In this document: piece by piece, positions 18,781 to 26,818 of the stretch
How the letters are laid out: every line of letters begins with the position of its first letter
Numbering within the stretch: the stretch's first letter is position 1
Assembly: GCF_007641255.1 (NCBI RefSeq)
Contig: NZ_CP036259.1
Location: 4,776,501 to 4,840,500, forward strand
Direction: 5' to 3'
Origin: Sporomusa termitida
GTDB lineage: Bacteria; Bacillota; Negativicutes; Sporomusales; Sporomusaceae
Length of the DNA: 64,000 nt
Position numbers and translations under genes: made by a program
Notes under the pieces: generated by a model
The model's database searches: none
What the model saw: only the letters and a program-made list of their open reading frames with translations
Told to the model about the DNA's origin: nothing

Positions 18781-19179
18781 TTAAAACGGTATTTCCTCTT
18801 CAGGGAAGACATCTTTGCCGAACGAATTTACATCTATATTCCCGGCGTCACCAGTTGACGCCTGTTTACGTTCCAGGAATTCAATGGACTGCGCTACCAC
18901 TTCGGCGATGCGACGTTTCTGCCCATCATTTGTTTCATATGAGCGGATCTGCAGACGACCCTCGACTAATACCCGCTGACCTTTTGTAAGATTGTTGCCG
19001 CACGTTTCCGCCAGTTTTTCCCAGGCAACAATCGGGATAAAGTCAGCATTGTTTTGCCCCTGAGCACCACCGCCAAATCGATTGACGGCCAGTGAAAAGG
19101 ATGCAACAGCTTTGCCGCTCTGGGTATATCTCACTTCCGGATCTTGCGCCAAGCGGCCGACAAGGATGACCTTATTCAT
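18781..19179 (-). CDS. ssb: Single-stranded DNA-binding protein
   Basis: OB-fold protein protecting single-stranded DNA at the replication fork. N-terminus MNKVILVGRLAQDPEVRYT, core FIPIVAWEKLAETC, and the acidic C-terminal tip EEEIPF that recruits partner proteins. At 132 residues the disordered linker is short compared with many Firmicute homologs (about 150-175). It sits between rpsF and rpsR, the conserved arrangement. Confidence 0.97.
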   Translation of the reverse strand: MNKVILVGRLAQDPEVRYTQSGKAVASFSLAVNRFGGGAQGQNNADFIPIVAWEKLAETCGNNLTKGQRVLVEGRLQIRSYETNDGQKRRIAEVVAQSIEFLERKQASTGDAGNIDVNSFGKDVFPEEEIPF

Positions 19180-19206
19180 ATATCCTCACACCTCCTGGCT
19201 ACAAAA

Positions 19207-19491
19207 TTAATCTTCCAAGCGAATAACCATGTGCTTAAGAATCTCATCCGTAATCTTCAGCACCCGTTCCAGCTCAAATACCGTAGCTGGCTCGGCAGTG
19301 AAGTTTATCAGGGTATAATACCCTTCCATGAAATCTTTTACTTCATAAGCCAGACGTTTTTTGCCCCAGCGGTCAACCTTGTCGATTGTACCACCAGTGT
19401 TCTTAATAATATTCTCGAACTTGGCAATGGTTGCATTGGTAACTTCTTCGTCGTTAGGCTTAACGATAATCACGACTTCGTATTTTCTCAC
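19207..19491 (-). CDS. rpsF: 30S ribosomal protein S6
   Basis: 94 residues beginning MRKYEVVIIVKPN, with DKVDRWGKKRLAYEV and the YTLINF strand, all typical of S6. GTG start behind a long AAAGGAGGAGGTG ribosome site. First gene of rpsF-ssb-rpsR, driven by the promoter at 19589-19618. Its leader can form a small hairpin (GCTCCC/GGGAGC, 19519-19534) just ahead of the ribosome site. I could not match this to the S6:S18 autoregulatory motif. Confidence 0.98.
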   Translation of the reverse strand: MRKYEVVIIVKPNDEEVTNATIAKFENIIKNTGGTIDKVDRWGKKRLAYEVKDFMEGYYTLINFTAEPATVFELERVLKITDEILKHMVIRLED

Positions 19492-19588
19492 GAAATCACC
19501 TCCTCCTTTGGACTATTGGCTCCCATTAGGGAGCAGGGAAGGTTTTGAATAACAAAACCACATCGCACTATGTAACTGCGACTAAATA

Positions 19589-19618
19589 ATTATAGCATTA
19601 CTTGTCTGGTAATTGCAA
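19589..19618 (-). promoter_or_regulatory. Promoter of rpsF-ssb-rpsR
   Basis: TTGCAA-N18-TATAAT on the minus strand, about 100 bases before the rpsF start. Confidence 0.7.
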
Positions 19619-19879
19619 GAAAAATACTGCAAAATTGTTAGATAGTCTGTATTTGGCTGCCAGCAGGCTGCTTTATCGGCTGAGGAAACCATAACCAGCA
19701 TCCCACTCATCGTCAGGGAAAGACCCAGCTTAACCATAACAATAGGCAGTGCCGGTAAAAAATTAGCGTAAAAGTCACTGCAAAAATGCCCCGTCCCCAG
19801 CAAAGTAACATTTAAAAAACTAGAGTGCTATAGAGTGCTTGGGTGGTTTATTCACACTGCTACTCTCCTAAAAAGAAAA
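19619..19879. other. Non-coding gap between ychF and the rpsF promoter
   Basis: About 260 bases with no convincing gene. A minus-strand frame (19582-19803) has a short hydrophobic run but no ribosome site and overlaps the rpsF promoter, so I do not call it. A short direct repeat (AGAGTGCT twice, about 19823-19840) is visible. Confidence 0.4.
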
Positions 19880-19900
19880 AGAGCGGCCGGCTTCCGCTCT
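19880..19900 (-). terminator. Terminator of ychF
   Basis: AGAGCGG/CCGCTCT stem with a seven-base loop, followed on the minus strand by TTTTTCTTTTT. It overlaps the ychF stop codon. Confidence 0.8.
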
Positions 19901-21008
19901 ATACATTAAATCTAAAATAGGTTACATCGCCGTCCTGCATAATATAGTCTTTGCCCTCGAGACGGACCCAGCCTTTTTCCTTAGCCGCATTGTGGGAGCC
20001 GGCTGTCATTAAATCGGTATAGGATACAATCTCCGCCCTGATGAAGCCACGTTCTATATCACTGTGAATCTTACCGGCAGCCTGCGGCGCTTTCGTGCCG
20101 CGGACAATTGTCCAGGCCCGCACTTCCTGCTCCCCGGCTGTAAAAAACGTCATGAGACCCAACAGCTTAAAACTCGCCCGAATCAATTTATCCAGGCCGG
20201 ATTCATTCAAACCTAAGTCAGCTAAAAATTCACAGGCCTCAGCAGCAGGCAGCTCGGCAATTTCCGACTCGACTTTGGCCGAAACAACGATGACCTCCGC
20301 CCCTTCCCGTGCCGCATAATCTTTAACTTTAGCCACATGGGGATTCACATCGGCATCAGCGGCTTCTGCTTCACTGACATTAGCAACAAACAGGGTTGGC
20401 TTTAACGTCAGCAGAAACAAGTCTTTGAGTATTTCTGCCATAGCCTCGTCAGTTACAACCCGGCGCGCCGGCTGACCATCAGCCAGTGCCTGGTGCACAA
20501 TTTTCAAGACTTCCAATTCGCCCTGGGCTTTTTTATCACCACTTTTAAGCATCTTTTGAGCACGGTCAATGCGTTTCTCCACGGTCTCCAGGTCAGCCAG
20601 GCATAGCTCGGTATTGATAATATCAATATCTCGCAGCGGGTCCAGACTACCGGCCACATGGGTAATATTATCGTCGGTAAAGCATCTGACTACCTGAGCC
20701 ACAGCATCGACCTGACGGATATGGGATAAAAATTTATTGCCAAGTCCTTCCCCCTGGGCTGCGCCCTGTACCAGGCCGGCAATATCCACAAACCGCATCG
20801 CCGCTGGCAAAGTCCGCTGCTTGGGTTTATACATTGCCGTCAGTTTTGCCAGGCGGGCATCGGGAACATCAACAACACCGACATTAGGCTCAATTGTACA
20901 AAAAGGATAGTTGGCAGCCTCAGCTCCGGCTTTGGTAATCGCATTAAACAGCGTGCTTTTACCTACATTCGGCAAACCGATAATACCAACTTCAAGATTA
21001 GTGCTCAT
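19899..21008 (-). CDS. ychF: Redox-regulated ATPase YchF (Obg-family)
   Basis: P-loop protein of the Obg/YchF family that binds ATP in preference to GTP and associates with the ribosome. [11 protein letters not shown] (G1), switch region [10 protein letters not shown]3 [17 protein letters not shown], and a C-terminal TGS domain ending [13 protein letters not shown]. The G4 position reads FVANVSEAE rather than NKxD, the hallmark of YchF specificity. ATG at 21008 follows GGTGGAG; an 11-codon extension was dropped. About 369 residues, normal. The order ychF-DUF951-mscS matches the Bacillus oriC flank. Confidence 0.96.
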   Translation of the reverse strand: MSTNLEVGIIGLPNVGKSTLFNAITKAGAEAANYPFCTIEPNVGVVDVPDARLAKLTAMYKPKQRTLPAAMRFVDIAGLVQGAAQGEGLGNKFLSHIRQVDAVAQVVRCFTDDNITHVAGSLDPLRDIDIINTELCLADLETVEKRIDRAQKMLKSGDKKAQGELEVLKIVHQALADGQPARRVVTDEAMAEILKDLFLLTLKPTLFVANVSEAEAADADVNPHVAKVKDYAAREGAEVIVVSAKVESEIAELPAAEACEFLADLGLNESGLDKLIRASFKLLGLMTFFTAGEQEVRAWTIVRGTKAPQAAGKIHSDIERGFIRAEIVSYTDLMTAGSHNAAKEKGWVRLEGKDYIMQDGDVTYFRFNV

Positions 21009-21121
21009 GAATATTACTCCACCTTTAATTTTTTCAGCCAAATGCTTAAATAAATACAGTTAACTGTTACATTGTATGATATCGCCGACTGAAATACAAG
21101 TACGTATCGGCCAAGCTTGTC

Positions 21122-21331
21122 TTACCTGCCTGCCGGCGGTCCTGCCTGCACAACCGCCTTAACACCTTTTTCAAACTTTGGCCGGGGAAGCATTACCTGA
21201 CGGCCACACTGCAGGCATTTAAGACCAAAATCAATCCCTGTACGGGTAATCTCCCAGCAGTCACCACCACAAGGATGGGGTTTTTTCATTTTGACGATCT
21301 CACCGACTTTATAATTGTATCTTTCGTTCAT
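21122..21331 (-). CDS. DUF951 protein (YyzM-like)
   Basis: Small 69-residue protein with KVGEIVKMKKPHPCGGDCW and LKCLQCGRQVMLPR, the DUF951 pattern of paired Cys (CGGxC, CxxCG) that suggests a structural zinc site and an SH3-like fold. Conserved next to ychF and an MscS gene in Firmicutes. Function unknown. Confidence 0.88.
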   Translation of the reverse strand: MNERYNYKVGEIVKMKKPHPCGGDCWEITRTGIDFGLKCLQCGRQVMLPRPKFEKGVKAVVQAGPPAGR

Positions 21332-21364
21332 GTCATCCTCCTGTCTTAACCAACTCCCGGGGAC

Positions 21365-22168
21365 TTACAAGCTGACGTGACCTGATCTTAGCTGCTGTAA
21401 CCGTTCTTTGATCAACCGTCGTAATGTTGTTTCCACTTTCACCTGTTCTAATGGTACCGTTTTGGCCGTTATACGGATAACCACCTCGCCGGGTTTGAGA
21501 TCAACCACACCTACAACATTCGGCCCTGCCAACACTTCAGGCATACTTGTCCCAACAGTACTGCAGGTTTCCTCTAAAATTTTTAAAATCTCACTAATAT
21601 CGGCCTCATAAGGTACAGGCACATTGACAACAGCCTGCATATAGCCGCGCGTATAATTGCTCACCTTGAGAATAGAACCATTAGGAACTATATGAAGAGT
21701 GCCGTTGCCATCCCGCAGTTTGGTAACGCGAAACCCCATTTCCTCGACAGTCCCGGTCATATCGCCAATCACTACATAATCGCCAACCCCATACTGGTCT
21801 TCGAGGATAATAAAAAAGCCGGTAATAAAATCTTTAATCAGGCTCTGGGCACCAACCCCTACGGCCAAACCGATAATACCGGCACCGGCCACAATTGAGG
21901 TCGTATCGATTTTGAACTCCTGGAGCATCAATATTGCAACTATAAAGTAAATAACATATCTAACAATACTGTGCAGCAGGCTGCTGAGCGTTCTGGCCCG
22001 CTGTTCTTCCAGGTATATTGTCTTTGCCCCTGGCTTAGGAATAAAAACTTGTGCAATGATTATACTGGTAAATCTAAGCAGCACCATACCGCCTATGCCA
22101 ATCGCCACCAGCCGGATCAAGGTCACCGCCATCCCCAGCCAGAAGTCTGATGTCAGCAATTGTTCCAC
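21365..22168 (-). CDS. Small-conductance mechanosensitive channel (MscS family)
   Basis: Tension-gated membrane channel protecting against osmotic downshock. Three transmembrane helices in the first 110 residues, the pore helix with alternating Gly/Ala (IIGLAVGVGAQSLIKDF), the beta domain (DQYGVGDYVVIGDMTGTVEEMGFR) and the C-terminal alpha/beta domain. 267 residues, the compact YkuT/YyaE type. It is three bases upstream of DUF3343 reading, hinting at co-transcription of selD-yedF-DUF3343-mscS-DUF951. Confidence 0.93.
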   Translation of the reverse strand: MEQLLTSDFWLGMAVTLIRLVAIGIGGMVLLRFTSIIIAQVFIPKPGAKTIYLEEQRARTLSSLLHSIVRYVIYFIVAILMLQEFKIDTTSIVAGAGIIGLAVGVGAQSLIKDFITGFFIILEDQYGVGDYVVIGDMTGTVEEMGFRVTKLRDGNGTLHIVPNGSILKVSNYTRGYMQAVVNVPVPYEADISEILKILEETCSTVGTSMPEVLAGPNVVGVVDLKPGEVVIRITAKTVPLEQVKVETTLRRLIKERLQQLRSGHVSL

Positions 22169-22171
22169 AGA

Positions 22172-22414
22172 CTAACCTCCATACTCAGTAATCTTCTCAT
22201 AAACATACACGTTATCGCCTGCCAGCGCCCTGCTAAATAATTTTGACCAGCGTACCCTGGCGGCGGCAAACAGGTTAAAGATCAGGTGTTCCTGCCGAGC
22301 CGCAAACAGCAGGCATTGGCCGCAGCTAATATCGATCTCCCGTGGTGTTGGCAGGGCATAGGCCGGAATACCGTTTTGTGCCAGTAATTTTTCCGCTTTA
22401 ACGGCCTGATGCAC
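22172..22414 (-). CDS. DUF3343 protein, putative Se/S carrier
   Basis: Small protein of the DUF3343 family, a comparative-genomics marker of selenium use, found next to yedF and selD. The PREIDISCGQCL segment carries the conserved CGxC. The GTG at 22414 is the first ordinary start, but the family's N-terminal strand (here LISFASVHQAVKAEKLL) is encoded upstream of it in the same open frame. That frame contains no ATG, GTG or TTG, but has a perfect AGGTGAT box followed by ATT codons at 22459 and 22456. A true start at one of those ATT codons would overlap nothing and follow the yedF stop by about ten bases. Confidence 0.72.
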   Translation of the reverse strand: MHQAVKAEKLLAQNGIPAYALPTPREIDISCGQCLLFAARQEHLIFNLFAAARVRWSKLFSRALAGDNVYVYEKITEYGG

Positions 22415-22469
22415 TGACGCAAAAGAAATCAGCCGGTCATAGCTTTGATAGCTAATAATATCACCTGCT

Positions 22470-23075
22470 TTATAAAGTCACAGCTTTAGCGTGGGAAATG
22501 GTCTCAACAATAGTATACATATTCGTCACTTCGCCTACCGACAGTTGTTCCTTAAGTTGATAATAATCAAGGCAGGTACCGCACGCCAGAACAGTAACGC
22601 CCCTCTCAGCCAGCATTTGCAGTTGCTCCAGCACCGGCGAACCCTGTATAGTCAGCCTGATACCGCTATTGATAAACAGCAGTGCCGCCGGTTGCGGCCT
22701 AGCCTCGAGCAAGGTCGTCATAAACGCTTTCATTAAGACTGCCCCCAACTCCGGTGCACCGTGCCCCAATGTATCCTGCGTAATCAGGTATACCTGGCCG
22801 CCGGCTTCCGGGGCGGAACCTGGTATTGGCGCAGCAGCTGACACTGATTGCTGGCCTGTACCTTTAATGACTGTAATATAGTAGTGTCCGTTTTTTTCCT
22901 CTACAGCTGCGCTCAAACCCTTGGCAGCCGCAAACTTAATGACATTAATTTTTGCTACCTCATTATCCACAATGATGGTAATCCGGCCTGACTCGACTGC
23001 TTCCAGCGTCTTTTTAGTCTGAATAACCGGCTGTGGACAAACCAGTCCTCGGCAATCAACAACTTTATCTGACAT
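22470..23075 (-). CDS. yedF: Selenium metabolism protein YedF
   Basis: Two-part protein. Residues 1-75 form a TusA/SirA-like domain with the CPQP motif (DCRGLVCPQPV), whose Cys is the likely selenium or sulfur carrier. About 95-200 form a DsrE-like domain with CGTCLDYYQL. This combination is the selenium-specific YedF (TIGR03527 type) that travels with selD. Start ATG at 23075 follows GGGGGAG; a longer frame adds 11 unlikely residues. The start overlaps the last 11 bases of selD. Likely delivers selenium to or from SelD, by family inference. Confidence 0.92.
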   Translation of the reverse strand: MSDKVVDCRGLVCPQPVIQTKKTLEAVESGRITIIVDNEVAKINVIKFAAAKGLSAAVEEKNGHYYITVIKGTGQQSVSAAAPIPGSAPEAGGQVYLITQDTLGHGAPELGAVLMKAFMTTLLEARPQPAALLFINSGIRLTIQGSPVLEQLQMLAERGVTVLACGTCLDYYQLKEQLSVGEVTNMYTIVETISHAKAVTL

Positions 23076-24090
23076 AAATCTCTCCCCCTCCGTCCATAAC
23101 TTGTCCAATCAGGCAGGCTTGTGCCAAACCTGCGTCATGTAAGGCAGCAAGTAATTCTTCAGCTTGCTTTGCAGGTATCGCTAATAGCAATCCCCCTGAT
23201 GTCTGGGGATCAAAGCAGATATCCCTGATGTTTTCCTGTACATGTTCAGCAAAGGTCACCGTTTTGAGATAATTACGGTTGGCGTAAGCCCCGGCAGGCA
23301 CCAGCCCCATACCAGCGGCCTCAGCAGCATCAGGCAGCAACGGTAAGGCTGCACTATTGACAGTTATCGATACTTTACTGCCTGCCGCCACTTCATAAAG
23401 ATGTCCTAATAGTCCAAAACCGGTAATATCGGTACAGGCATGAACACTAAAACCTGCGGCAACCTTGGCGGCAACCGCATTTAGTGCTGCCATACCGGCA
23501 GTTGCCGCAGCCACACCCTGAGGAAATAAATCGGCGCGTGCTGCTGACGTCAGAATACCAGTGCCCAGCGCTTTCGTCAGCACCAGTTGATCCCCGGGTT
23601 GTGCCCCCGCATTTGTCCAAATCTTGTCTGGATGGGCAAGACCGGTAACTGTCAATCCGTATTTGGGTTCATCATCGGCAATGCTATGCCCGCCAATAAT
23701 AACGGCCCCAGACTCAGCAACCTTATCCTGCCCGCCTTGCAAAATAGCCTGCAGTACTTCTCCCGGCAGTTTACAATTAGGGAAAGCCACCAGATTGAGT
23801 GCCGTTATCGGCGTTGCCCCCATCGCATAAATGTCACTTAAACTATTCGCCGCAGCAATTTGTCCAAACAGATATGGATCATCAACAATGGGGGTAAAAA
23901 AATCAACGGTCTGCACCAGGGCGGTTGTTGCATTTAGTTTATAGACCCCGGCGTCATCTGACGTAGCTATGCCAACAAGCACATTAGGATTAAATGTTAC
24001 CGGTAGCTGTTTTAAAACCCCGGCCAGCTCCCCTGGCCCCAGTTTGGCAGCGCAGCCGCCGCGCTGACTGTACTCTGTAAGTCTTACCAC
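23065..24090 (-). CDS. selD: Selenophosphate synthetase
   Basis: Makes monoselenophosphate from selenide and ATP, the selenium donor for tRNA-Sec and other selenium pathways. The active-site loop reads QRGGCAAKLGP with Cys at residue 13, so this is the Cys form, not the selenocysteine form; the catalytic Lys follows. ATP-site motifs TVDFFTPIVDDP and IIGGHSI, and FDPQTSGGLL near the C-terminus. 341 residues, full length. GTG start behind GGGAGGG. First gene of selD-yedF-DUF3343. Confidence 0.97.
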   Translation of the reverse strand: MVRLTEYSQRGGCAAKLGPGELAGVLKQLPVTFNPNVLVGIATSDDAGVYKLNATTALVQTVDFFTPIVDDPYLFGQIAAANSLSDIYAMGATPITALNLVAFPNCKLPGEVLQAILQGGQDKVAESGAVIIGGHSIADDEPKYGLTVTGLAHPDKIWTNAGAQPGDQLVLTKALGTGILTSAARADLFPQGVAAATAGMAALNAVAAKVAAGFSVHACTDITGFGLLGHLYEVAAGSKVSITVNSAALPLLPDAAEAAGMGLVPAGAYANRNYLKTVTFAEHVQENIRDICFDPQTSGGLLLAIPAKQAEELLAALHDAGLAQACLIGQVMDGGGEIYVR

Positions 24091-24165
24091 AGGTATCCCT
24101 CCCTGGTTAATATTCGATTAGAGTGCCTATTGATATATTATAACCTGCCTCGTTAAAATCCTGCT

Positions 24166-25092
24166 TCACTCATGCTTACAGTTTTCACCGCATTCAGACG
24201 GGCAAAAACCAAAGCCCTCATTATAGTCACACGGTTCTAAATGAATAACAACATCACAGGGAGCAAACTGAGCCTTTATAGTAATTTCAATTTCATCACA
24301 AACATTATGGGCCTGTTCAAGATACATATCTTTCTTAAGCACGATATGCATATCAATCAGACGGAAACTGCCGGATCGTCTGGTTCTTAGCCTGTGGAAA
24401 GCAATAACCTCCGGATGCTGGTGCACAATTGCCCTGATTTCCGCTTCTTCGGCTTCAGGCAAAGTAACATCTGTCAGTTCATAAATACTTTTCATAGTCA
24501 TGCTAAAACCGGCTTTAAACACGATAACGGCCACAGCGATGGCAATGATTGGATCAAGCCAATACAAACCTGTCAGCTTAATAATAGCCAAGCCGACAAA
24601 AACACCGGCACTTGTCCAGATATCGGCCTTCAGGTGCAGCGCATCGGCCTCCAAAGCCTGCGAACCGGTAAGACGGGCCACATAATACAGTTTACTGGAA
24701 ACCCAGTAATTAACAACGATGGATACAGCCATCACAATGAGACCGTATTCCAGATATTCCGGCATATGAGGATTATTGATCCTATCTATGGACTCATAAA
24801 CAATCCATAGGGCTGCTACTACAATCAGCACCGCCTCAAATGCGGCTGACAGGTTCTCAATTTTTCCATGGCCGTACGCATGTTGGCTGTCAGGTGGCTT
24901 GCTGGCTTTTCTTACGGCAACGTAAGCCACCAGGGCCGCAATTAAATCGACGGCGGAATGGGCTGCTTCCGAAACAATACTAACCGCCCCTGTAAATAAG
25001 CCGACAACTAGCTTAAGCGATACTAATAACGTATTCGATATGACCGATAGCCGTGCTGTTTGTTGCTTTAAATGGTTATAGTTAGTTTCCAA
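24166..25092 (-). CDS. CDF-family cation efflux transporter, probable Ni/Co exporter
   Basis: Proton-coupled metal exporter with six helices. Metal-site residues are seen in SEAAHSAVDL (helix 2) and DALHLKADIW (helix 5). The cytoplasmic C-terminal domain spans residues about 210-290. The extreme C-terminus is unusual: about 20 residues with four Cys and a His (ending CPSECGENCKHE), a likely extra metal ligand set. TTG start six bases after GGAGGG. A NiCo riboswitch about 150 bases upstream in the same direction points to nickel or cobalt as substrate, although CDF sequence alone could equally mean Zn, Mn or Fe. Confidence 0.92.
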   Translation of the reverse strand: METNYNHLKQQTARLSVISNTLLVSLKLVVGLFTGAVSIVSEAAHSAVDLIAALVAYVAVRKASKPPDSQHAYGHGKIENLSAAFEAVLIVVAALWIVYESIDRINNPHMPEYLEYGLIVMAVSIVVNYWVSSKLYYVARLTGSQALEADALHLKADIWTSAGVFVGLAIIKLTGLYWLDPIIAIAVAVIVFKAGFSMTMKSIYELTDVTLPEAEEAEIRAIVHQHPEVIAFHRLRTRRSGSFRLIDMHIVLKKDMYLEQAHNVCDEIEITIKAQFAPCDVVIHLEPCDYNEGFGFCPSECGENCKHE

Positions 25093-25115
25093 ACCTTTCC
25101 CTCCAAATTAAAACA

Positions 25116-25215
25116 TTAGAAAAACTTGGCTTGTGCCAAGCCCTGTAGGACGCCGGCAGATGCCACCGGTGCCCTTAGAGTATAGATTTTTCTTATCCCT
25201 TAAATCATAGCATTG
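25116..25215 (-). repeat. Dispersed intergenic repeat, copy B (100 nt, longest copy)
   Basis: On the minus strand it starts near CAATG, includes GGGATAAG, AAAAATC, a GC-rich stem region (CCGG...CCGG), and ends in a terminator-like hairpin CTTGGC-ACAA-GCCAAG followed by TTTTTC. It shares long near-identical blocks with copies A and C. It lies between the NiCo riboswitch and the exporter's ribosome site. Confidence 0.85.
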
Positions 25216-25241
25216 CGCCTTATAAAGGCTGATGGGGTAAT

Positions 25242-25337
25242 AAAAAAAACCTGCGGAGACGATTAGGTCCCGCAGGTTTTACCTGCTGCTTGCGCTGCCC
25301 GGCTGCACCGGCTTAGCCGGTCGCCTGTTCCTACGCT
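25242..25337 (-). promoter_or_regulatory. NiCo riboswitch (czcD motif) with transcription terminator
   Basis: Minus-strand RNA. P1 is UAGG/CCUA, then the conserved CAGGC, a hairpin (ACCGGCUAAGCCGGU), the conserved GCAGCCGGGC followed by a GC-AAGC-GC hairpin, P4 (CAGGU/ACCUG) and GGGA closing into P1. These blocks agree with the NiCo riboswitch as I remember it. The 3' arm of P4 plus core (CCUGCGG, 25269-25275) is also the 5' arm of a terminator with CCGCAGG (25250-25256) and eight U. Ligand binding should therefore block termination and turn the exporter on. Confidence 0.87.
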
Positions 25338-25341
25338 TATT

Positions 25342-25370
25342 ATATTAGCACAGCAAACAAAATGTGTAAA
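25342..25370 (-). promoter_or_regulatory. Promoter of the NiCo riboswitch transcript
   Basis: TTTACA-N17-TAATAT with an extended TGC before the -10 (an overlapping TATAAT has spacing 20). The predicted start falls at about 25335, right at the 5' end of the riboswitch. Confidence 0.6.
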
Positions 25371-25396
25371 ATTCCTTTAGCCGATTTAGAGTACAA

Positions 25397-26041
25397 CTAG
25401 CCGATCTGAACAATATGCTGCACTGGATAGCCCAACGCCGCTAAGCGGTCGGTTAGTGTTTTAACATCACTAATCTCGGCCCGGATAACCACCTCATATT
25501 GATTATCCTCCGTAGGAAAGCTGACAAAACTGCCAATGCTGACACCTTGCTCTTTAAATACACCGGAAATATCATTAATAACACCTAAACGGTCCGGAAC
25601 GATCAGACTCAGGCGGGTTTTTCCCTGCGGTAATCCCATAGCATCGACAAAAGCCTTAAATATATCAGTTTCTGTCAGGATGCCGACTACCGTCTGATTG
25701 GCATCAACAGCAATTAACCCGCCAATTTTATTATTATACATTAAAAGGGCTGCTTCTTCCACCGTAGCATCAGCGCTTATTGTTAATACCTTTCTGGTCA
25801 TAATGTCTTTTACCTGCATTTTAGCCAGGAGATAGTTTAGTTCAAATACAGATAACGATGTTGCCGGCGAAGCCGATACCTCCCGGAGATCCCGGTCAGT
25901 GACGATACCCACCAGCTTGCCATTATCGACCACCGGTAAACGGCGGAACTTGTTACTGCGCATAATCTGCAGCGCATCCACAATCGTCATGGCTGACGTA
26001 ATCGTAGTGGGGTTGGCTGTCATTCGTTTGGATACGATCAT
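25397..26041 (-). CDS. CBS-pair and ACT domain protein (AcuB-like)
   Basis: Cytoplasmic ligand-binding regulator. Two CBS repeats (residues about 4-60 and 75-135; typical KLVGIVTDRDL and VVGILTETDIF endings) followed by an ACT domain (about 145-214; LIVPDRLGVINDISGVF). The CBS pair usually binds adenine nucleotides and the ACT domain an amino acid. The Firmicute AcuB-like group sits beside acetoin or branched-chain amino acid genes. It lies 63 bases downstream of the liv operon and is probably its last gene, linking it to amino acid uptake. ATG at 26041 chosen for ribosome-site spacing. Confidence 0.85.
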   Translation of the reverse strand: MIVSKRMTANPTTITSAMTIVDALQIMRSNKFRRLPVVDNGKLVGIVTDRDLREVSASPATSLSVFELNYLLAKMQVKDIMTRKVLTISADATVEEAALLMYNNKIGGLIAVDANQTVVGILTETDIFKAFVDAMGLPQGKTRLSLIVPDRLGVINDISGVFKEQGVSIGSFVSFPTEDNQYEVVIRAEISDVKTLTDRLAALGYPVQHIVQIG

Positions 26042-26104
26042 AGCATACACTCCCCTGCATATGTATTTTTATTGAACAGCGGCTTATGGTATCAGGGCGG
26101 TTGG

Positions 26105-26815
26105 TTAACCGCCCAGATACGCCTTCCTTATCTCTTCACTGGCCGCCAGTTCTTTGGCATCGCCTGACAAAATAATGCGCCCGGTCTCCAGAACATAGGC
26201 TTTATGAGCAATAGACAGTGCCATATGGGCATTTTGTTCAACCAAAAGAATCGTGGTACCGGTCTGATTGATATCTTTAATAATTGAAAATATTTCCTTA
26301 ACCAATAGCGGCGCCAAGCCCATAGAGGGTTCATCCAGCAGCAGAATTCGCGGGCGGCTCATTAGGGCCCGTCCCATCGCCAGCATCTGCTGCTCGCCAC
26401 CGGAAAGTGTGCCGGAAAGCTGACTGCGCCTTTCACCCAGCCGTGGGAAGCGGGCAAATACATTATCCATATCGGCTTTAATTTCTTTGGTATCAGAGCG
26501 AAGATAGGCACCTAGTTCAAGATTCTCCAGCACCGACATATGGGCAAACACACGCCGGCCTTCAGGGACCTGGGATATGCCCATTTTAACAATATTCTGC
26601 GCAGGTATACCCGCAATATTTTGACCCTCAAAGGATATCTGGCCGGTTTTAGGTTTTAACAGGCCGGAGATAGTCCGGAGTGTAGTGCTTTTACCGGCCC
26701 CGTTGGCGCCAATAAGGGTAACAATCTCGCCCTGATTTACTTCGACACTAATCCCTTTTAGCGCATGGATGGCACCATAATATACATTAATATTATCAAT
26801 TTTTAACATAGCCAT
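26105..26815 (-). CDS. livF: Branched-chain amino acid ABC transporter, ATP-binding protein LivF
   Basis: One of two ATPases energising uptake of Leu/Ile/Val. Walker A GANGAGKST, Q-loop ISQVPEGRRVFAHMSV (typical LivF), signature LSGGEQQM, Walker B ILLLDEPSMGLAP, and H-loop. 236 residues, the normal length. Start behind GAGGAGG, three bases after livG. Confidence 0.95.
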   Translation of the reverse strand: MAMLKIDNINVYYGAIHALKGISVEVNQGEIVTLIGANGAGKSTTLRTISGLLKPKTGQISFEGQNIAGIPAQNIVKMGISQVPEGRRVFAHMSVLENLELGAYLRSDTKEIKADMDNVFARFPRLGERRSQLSGTLSGGEQQMLAMGRALMSRPRILLLDEPSMGLAPLLVKEIFSIIKDINQTGTTILLVEQNAHMALSIAHKAYVLETGRIILSGDAKELAASEEIRKAYLGG

Positions 26816-26818
26816 AAT

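Noticed and set aside
19492-19560. S6:S18 autoregulatory RNA in the rpsF leader
   Set aside because: There is a small GCTCCC/GGGAGC hairpin, but I could not identify the conserved bulge of the known motif.
19582-19803. Minus-strand 73-residue frame with a short hydrophobic run
   Set aside because: It overlaps the rpsF promoter, lacks a ribosome site and shows no recognisable motif.
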